64,000 bases of DNA, taken from contig CM030862.1 in the NCBI GenBank assembly GCA_018105865.1, positions 3,348,962 to 3,412,961 of the forward strand, given 5' to 3'. The notes beneath the pieces are model-generated. The model did no database searches, was not told where the DNA came from, and saw only the letters and a program-made list of their open reading frames with translations. The translations under genes were made by a program, and so were the position numbers. Positions 60,467-64,000 of the stretch are shown piece by piece; the stretch's first letter is position 1, and each line of letters begins with the position of its first letter. Source of the stretch: Metaphire vulgaris (taxonomy: Eukaryota; Annelida; Clitellata; Crassiclitellata; Megascolecidae).

Positions 60467-61225
60467 CTACAGTGTGACATGAAAGTTTACATTTAGGATC
60501 AATCAGGTACATCTTATATAGTACAGATGTCCCTGGGTCAATCAACCAGATACCAGATTCCTACAGTCGGACTGCTTGTTCGTCCCCAATGTATTAATTA
60601 TCAGGTTTAAAAGGTTCATATTTGCAGGCAATCTGGAAAAACGCAGTCACGGTACTCCAGTGACTGTGACAAACTACTGAGCAAACTACTGAAACTGAGC
60701 AAACGTTATAGGGCCTACATGTTGGAGTGGGGGCAGCATATAATGAACAAATGCTGAGCCCACTCTAAATCAATGGAGAGAATCGGGCCCCCGTGGATCG
60801 CCATTTCTGAACCGAAACTCCACAAATATGAAATTTCAAAAATAGAAATGTCAGGAAGAGCATGCATTGAGACTGGAAAATGTGTTAACTAGTATATAAA
60901 AATGTTGAAAATTGGGGGCCAACAAGTGCTGGGCCCCCTGTCCGGAATTATGGGGGCCGGGCCCCCGGACCACCGGGCCTTAACTGGATTGACGCCTATG
61001 ATGACGATGGTGATGATGAGTAGAGCGATGACAACGACGATGAAGATGTTGGTAGTGGTGATGATGATGACGACGATATATTTTCAGAATATAAAGCCTC
61101 ACACAAAGGTTTGTTAGACCCACTTAAAAGTTATTTTCTTATCAATACCTTTATGAGTTTATTGTATTGTATTGTCACTCGTAGCTGTTAGTCGTTGTGT
61201 GTGTGTGTGCGTGTGTGTGTTTCAG

Positions 61226-61321
61226 AGTTGGCGCTGGAAGACAGCGGAAATTACACCTGCGAGGTCCGCGGTCCTAGGTCTGCCGTCATGGCAACCGTTA
61301 CGCACTACATATTCATACGCG
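61226..61321 (+). CDS. Ig-domain protein, exon completing the first Ig domain
   Basis: The acceptor TTTCAG before 61226 follows a TG/T-rich tract and the donor CGCG|GTGAAT follows 61321. Entered in the phase left by the previous exon it reads ELALEDSGNYTCEVRG, the canonical Asp-X-Gly-X-Tyr-X-Cys F-strand motif, then PRSAVMATVTHYIFIR, the G strand. Phase and content both support joining to 58105-58368. It leaves one base of the next codon. Confidence 0.85.
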
Positions 61322-61673
61322 GTGAATAGGCTAATTGGCTCAGCACGACGCTTGCATGACATCATTTCGCCCGAGACATAAGCCGCTTCAGATTACGCTA
61401 TGCGCGGAAAAATTGATAAAAAAGTTGCGTTATCTAATAACATGTCCACTTTATCATAAGAGCGTAGGATAGTTGGTTAATCCGATGGTTGGTGTGTAGC
61501 CACTGGGTGAGGGTGAGAGGGGGTGCGGTTTCCAATTCTGGTCGTGGTGTTTGTGCAACACCGTTGGGTAGTTTGTGGGGAGGGGTGGTAGGTATTATGC
61601 GAACGTAAAAATGTCATGGAGGTTGCAATGACTACGTTTTTTTGCTCGTCGAGACCTTTACGCCTGAACACCC

Positions 61674-61750
<77 letters not shown>
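61674..61750. repeat. (AAT)n microsatellite
   Basis: AAT triplets in the second visible intron, followed by GCACTTCTATAGCACC. Confidence 0.95.
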
Positions 61751-61751
<1 letters not shown>

Positions 61752-62184
61752 CACTTCTATAGCACCAATTCTAACACCTAAGGGTATCAATTGTAATTTG
61801 TATTTCCTGTAACACTTTACACTGTAACTTCCTATATACAACTGTAATTGTCGATGTGCCCCCATTCCAGACTTCTTGCGACGCCACTGAACCTGATAGT
61901 TTTCATTTGGAAGGAATTTGAAATTCTAGGCCGCAGGTGGAAGAGTAGGAGAGTGGTATTTGACCTTAAATATAACTGCATTTCAATCTCTGCTATTGTT
62001 GATACTTATCGTATTCGGTTAATCCTCTGACCTAGTTTGTCCATTTGACACGATTCATTTATGATTCATTTGTATGATGATTTAATGCAGTATAGTTACT
62101 CTAACTATTTTTATAAAAATATATAATACAAAATTAGCATGCTGTAACGGTGCATAATTATAATTTTGTGATTATGTACCATAG

Positions 62185-62342
62185 CCCCTGTACAGCGCCT
62201 GTATTTCAGCGATACTTACTCGCACAGTACCAGTACCAGTACTTCGCGATCATCCCCACCTACGTCCGTCAACTTCGTCGAGAATTCGACCGGACAGTTG
62301 CGCTGCACCAGCGTCGGAGGTTATCCACCGCCCGAAATCCAG
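62185..62342 (+). CDS. Ig-domain protein, exon opening the second Ig domain
   Basis: With the acceptor CCATAG before 62185 the phase matches the preceding exon and the frame stays open to the donor CAG|GTGATT after 62342. It reads APVQRLYFSDTYSHS, a Ser/Thr-rich linker, then TSVNFVENSTGQLRCTSVGG and YPPPEIQ: the B strand with its cysteine and the Gly-Tyr-Pro-X-Pro run that precedes the core Trp in C2/I-set domains. The exon ends just before that Trp, in phase 0. A stronger-looking acceptor at about 62209 would shift the frame. The matching Trp and second Cys were not found before the window ends. Confidence 0.7.
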
Positions 62343-63390
62343 GTGATTGATAGGGAAGGAAATGCAGGAAATAGGGAAGAAATGGACGGAAAATACGGAA
62401 GACAATGCAGGTAATAGGGGGAAATCCAGGTAATTGATAGGAAGGAAATGCAGAAATAGGGCTGGAAATGGACGGAAAATAGATGGAAGCAACAATTCAG
62501 GTAATAGGGAAAAAAATCCAGGCATTAGAGGAAGAAATTTCATTTCAAATAGGAGGGAGATTCCAAAGGTAAGATTCCAGTGTTCAATGTTAATGTTGTT
62601 AGGTGTGTTTTCTTAATTAATTCTGGCACAAGACAACTATCAGCTCTTCTCCTCTACTTTCTAACCTCTCAGGCCAAGACATTTATTCCTTGATAAAGAG
62701 CGCAGATCAGCAGTTGAACTTTCAGAGATTTTAGTGCCATTCTCAGGCGGGAGCCACGGGGTTTGGGGTTTGAACCCCCACTTTGCCATCAGGCCACCCG
62801 TGAGATTCGTGCAAAATTGCAGAGAAATTTTTGGTGATGGGGGTAGGGGGGGGGATGATTGAGGATCGGTTCTACTAGTCTAAGTATCAAGCGTTCTCAA
62901 CTGTATATATCTACAGGATGGGATGACGTTGTGGGCTTAACGGGGTGGCCCGATGGCAATTTAGTTGCCTGCTGTCTACTTTTTGTTGCCTTTTTGCCAC
63001 TTGTGAGTTGTGACACTGAATAGATTTACAAAAGCGATTTAAAACAAGATTTCAAGATTTGATTGAGCAGTAGCATCTGCCACGTGACTCTTACTCTTAC
63101 TAGCATTGACACTATGGGCCAAAGACAAGTAATTTTTGACTTAACACGAAAAATTGAAGCAGAATAATTTGAAATTGACTTAAGCATAAGAAATTACAGA
63201 CATGGAACCTATTGTCGCCAGACCTGTGATTTTGTGTCCAAAATGCTCTATAACACACGTACGAGCATCTACGATTTCAAAAATTTTCCTCCGGGAGAAA
63301 CCCCGGACCCCATTCAAGGGGAGGCCGCGCTAGACAAAGAAACGGCTACTTGGGGAAGGGAAGTGTCTAACGCGAGGGAATGGGAGAAAG
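62343..63390. other. intron of the Ig gene, no further exon recognised
   Basis: 62343-62580 has GGAAATGCAGGAAATAGGG-type direct repeats of about 60-80 bp, starting immediately after the exon. The rest is unique-looking sequence with no Trp/Cys-bearing Ig continuation that I could find. Confidence 0.5.
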
Positions 63391-63490
63391 CAGGGTTATT
63401 TCTAAGATTATCGATTGGGGGGGTATTTTAGGGTTATTCCTAACCCTAATCCTAGGGTTAACCCTAACCCCCCCACTCTCGAACGTCTGG
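63391..63490 (+). mobile_element. family 3 MITE fragment with telomere-like run
   Basis: CAGGGTTATTTCTAAGATT is the left end of the family seen at 27738. It is followed by TTAGGGTTATTCCTAACCC and AGGGTTAACCCTAACCCC. The right end is missing or replaced. Confidence 0.6.
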
Positions 63491-64000
63491 CGCCGCCCCT
63501 GGCCATTCTCAGGCAACTGAAAGATGTGTGAAGCTAGTAACTGAGGCGAGTGCTGCAGTATGTGGTCCAATTGCAAGAGAAGGACACATAAAGTCAAAGC
63601 ATGCCTCTCTCAGGCTCATGCCATATTCTAGCACAAAATCAGACTTCAGACAGAATCAGACAGAAACCTGTGGTTTCACAGTAAAGCGCATATTGTGTAA
63701 TTGAGCCGGCATGTACCGTGCTTTGCATATTGTGAGACATAACGAAGATTGCCGCAGCAATACAGGGTCTATAAGTATGCAAGTTGCAATAGAAAATGTT
63801 TGTAATTCTGTTTACCTCTTTACAAAGGAGTGTTGGATAATTGTATTGCTTTGTATTATTAAAATAAAACAGTTGTACGTAAATGAATAAGGCCTATATG
63901 CCAAAATGCAATAATTACAAAATGCCCAAACTTCATCGTCTCTCTGGGAGGCTCTTAACGTTCATTTAAAAATTCAAAATTTTCACTGAACAAATCACTG
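63491..64000. other. right edge, no gene seen
   Basis: AT-rich sequence with no repeat family or coding segment recognised. It presumably continues the Ig gene intron. Confidence 0.4.

Larger units (their letters stand above)
58951..60997 (+). mobile_element. 2.05-kb element in the Ig intron
   Basis: ATGATGACGA at 58941-58950 and again at 60998-61007 flanks ends AAGGCGTCGATCCA and TGGATTGACGCCT. The GGGGGCCC-rich stretches near both ends match each other in reverse (TTGGGGGGCCCAAAC; AATTATGGGGGCCGGGCCCC). A SINE, two or more TA microsatellites and a family 2 MITE lie inside. Because the flank is GAT-repeat sequence, the duplication is suggestive only. Confidence 0.6.

Noticed and set aside
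62209..62350. Exon 3 of the Ig gene starting at the TTTCAG near 62209
   Set aside because: That acceptor puts the exon out of phase with 61226-61321 and loses the VNFVENSTGQLRC frame. The CCATAG acceptor before 62185 keeps it, although its pyrimidine tract is weaker.

Overview
This is animal nuclear DNA. It has multi-exon genes with GT/AG introns, tRNA-derived SINEs, LINE remnants, very many short DNA transposons and long microsatellites. There is no prokaryotic gene layout. The mix suggests a marine invertebrate, but I cannot place the phylum: the only lineage hints are the frequent AGGCCTA words and the SINE types. Three host loci are supported. (1) A minus-strand exon at 6935-7510 encodes the first membrane block of an adenylyl cyclase. 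(2) A single-exon minus-strand gene at 16346-16699 encodes a small secreted peptide precursor that looks like a neuropeptide prohormone. (3) At least three plus-strand exons (58105-58368, 61226-61321, 62185-62342) with mutually compatible phases encode an immunoglobulin-domain surface protein that continues past the right edge. Three other peptide-like reading frames (about 23870-24010, 37998-38298 and 48684-48800) are weak.

Almost everything else is mobile DNA or simple sequence. The commonest elements are non-autonomous DNA transposons whose target-site duplications (TSDs) can be read directly. One family with ends CAGGGGCGTAGC has seven copies, all with 8-bp TSDs, which is hAT-like. Other hAT-like families start CAGTGGCGGCTCC, CAGGGTTATTTC, CAGTGGCGTAGCC or CAGGGTTTC. 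piggyBac-like copies sit in TTAA, and mariner- and Tigger-like copies sit in TA. Nested insertions are common: piggyBac-like within LINE, piggyBac-like within hAT-like, Tigger within Tigger, SINE within MITE. Several have a related empty site elsewhere in the window, so insertion order can be read.

Three architectures look least ordinary. First, 31290-36911 is a 5.6-kb inverted-repeat element with two facing arrays of about 110-150-bp units (7 on the left, 13 on the right) built around GGAAATAAATTTAT, enclosing a core with a decayed reading frame. It sits inside an older element whose relative lies at 52391-54146. Second, six hAT-like elements each carry their own array of a short palindrome (TTCCGGAA, AGTATTTAAATACT, AAAGTTAAACT, AACGTAAAA, TTCGGCCGAA, AAGTAC). 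Third, four fold-back elements have arms made of a tandemly repeated short word and a core of telomere-like TTAGGG sequence.

Layout: 1-6.8 kb microsatellites and MITEs; 6.9-8.7 kb cyclase exon with a GC-rich upstream region; 8.7-16 kb repeats including a 1.9-kb tandem duplication and an intact SINE; 16.2-16.7 kb peptide gene; 17-30.8 kb dense MITEs; 30.8-37.4 kb giant nested element; 37.4-50 kb MITEs and long CT/TCTA tracts; 50-57 kb LINE, piggyBac-like and hAT-like layers; 57.9 kb to the end, the Ig gene with repeat-filled introns. The three host loci are not visibly linked in function.
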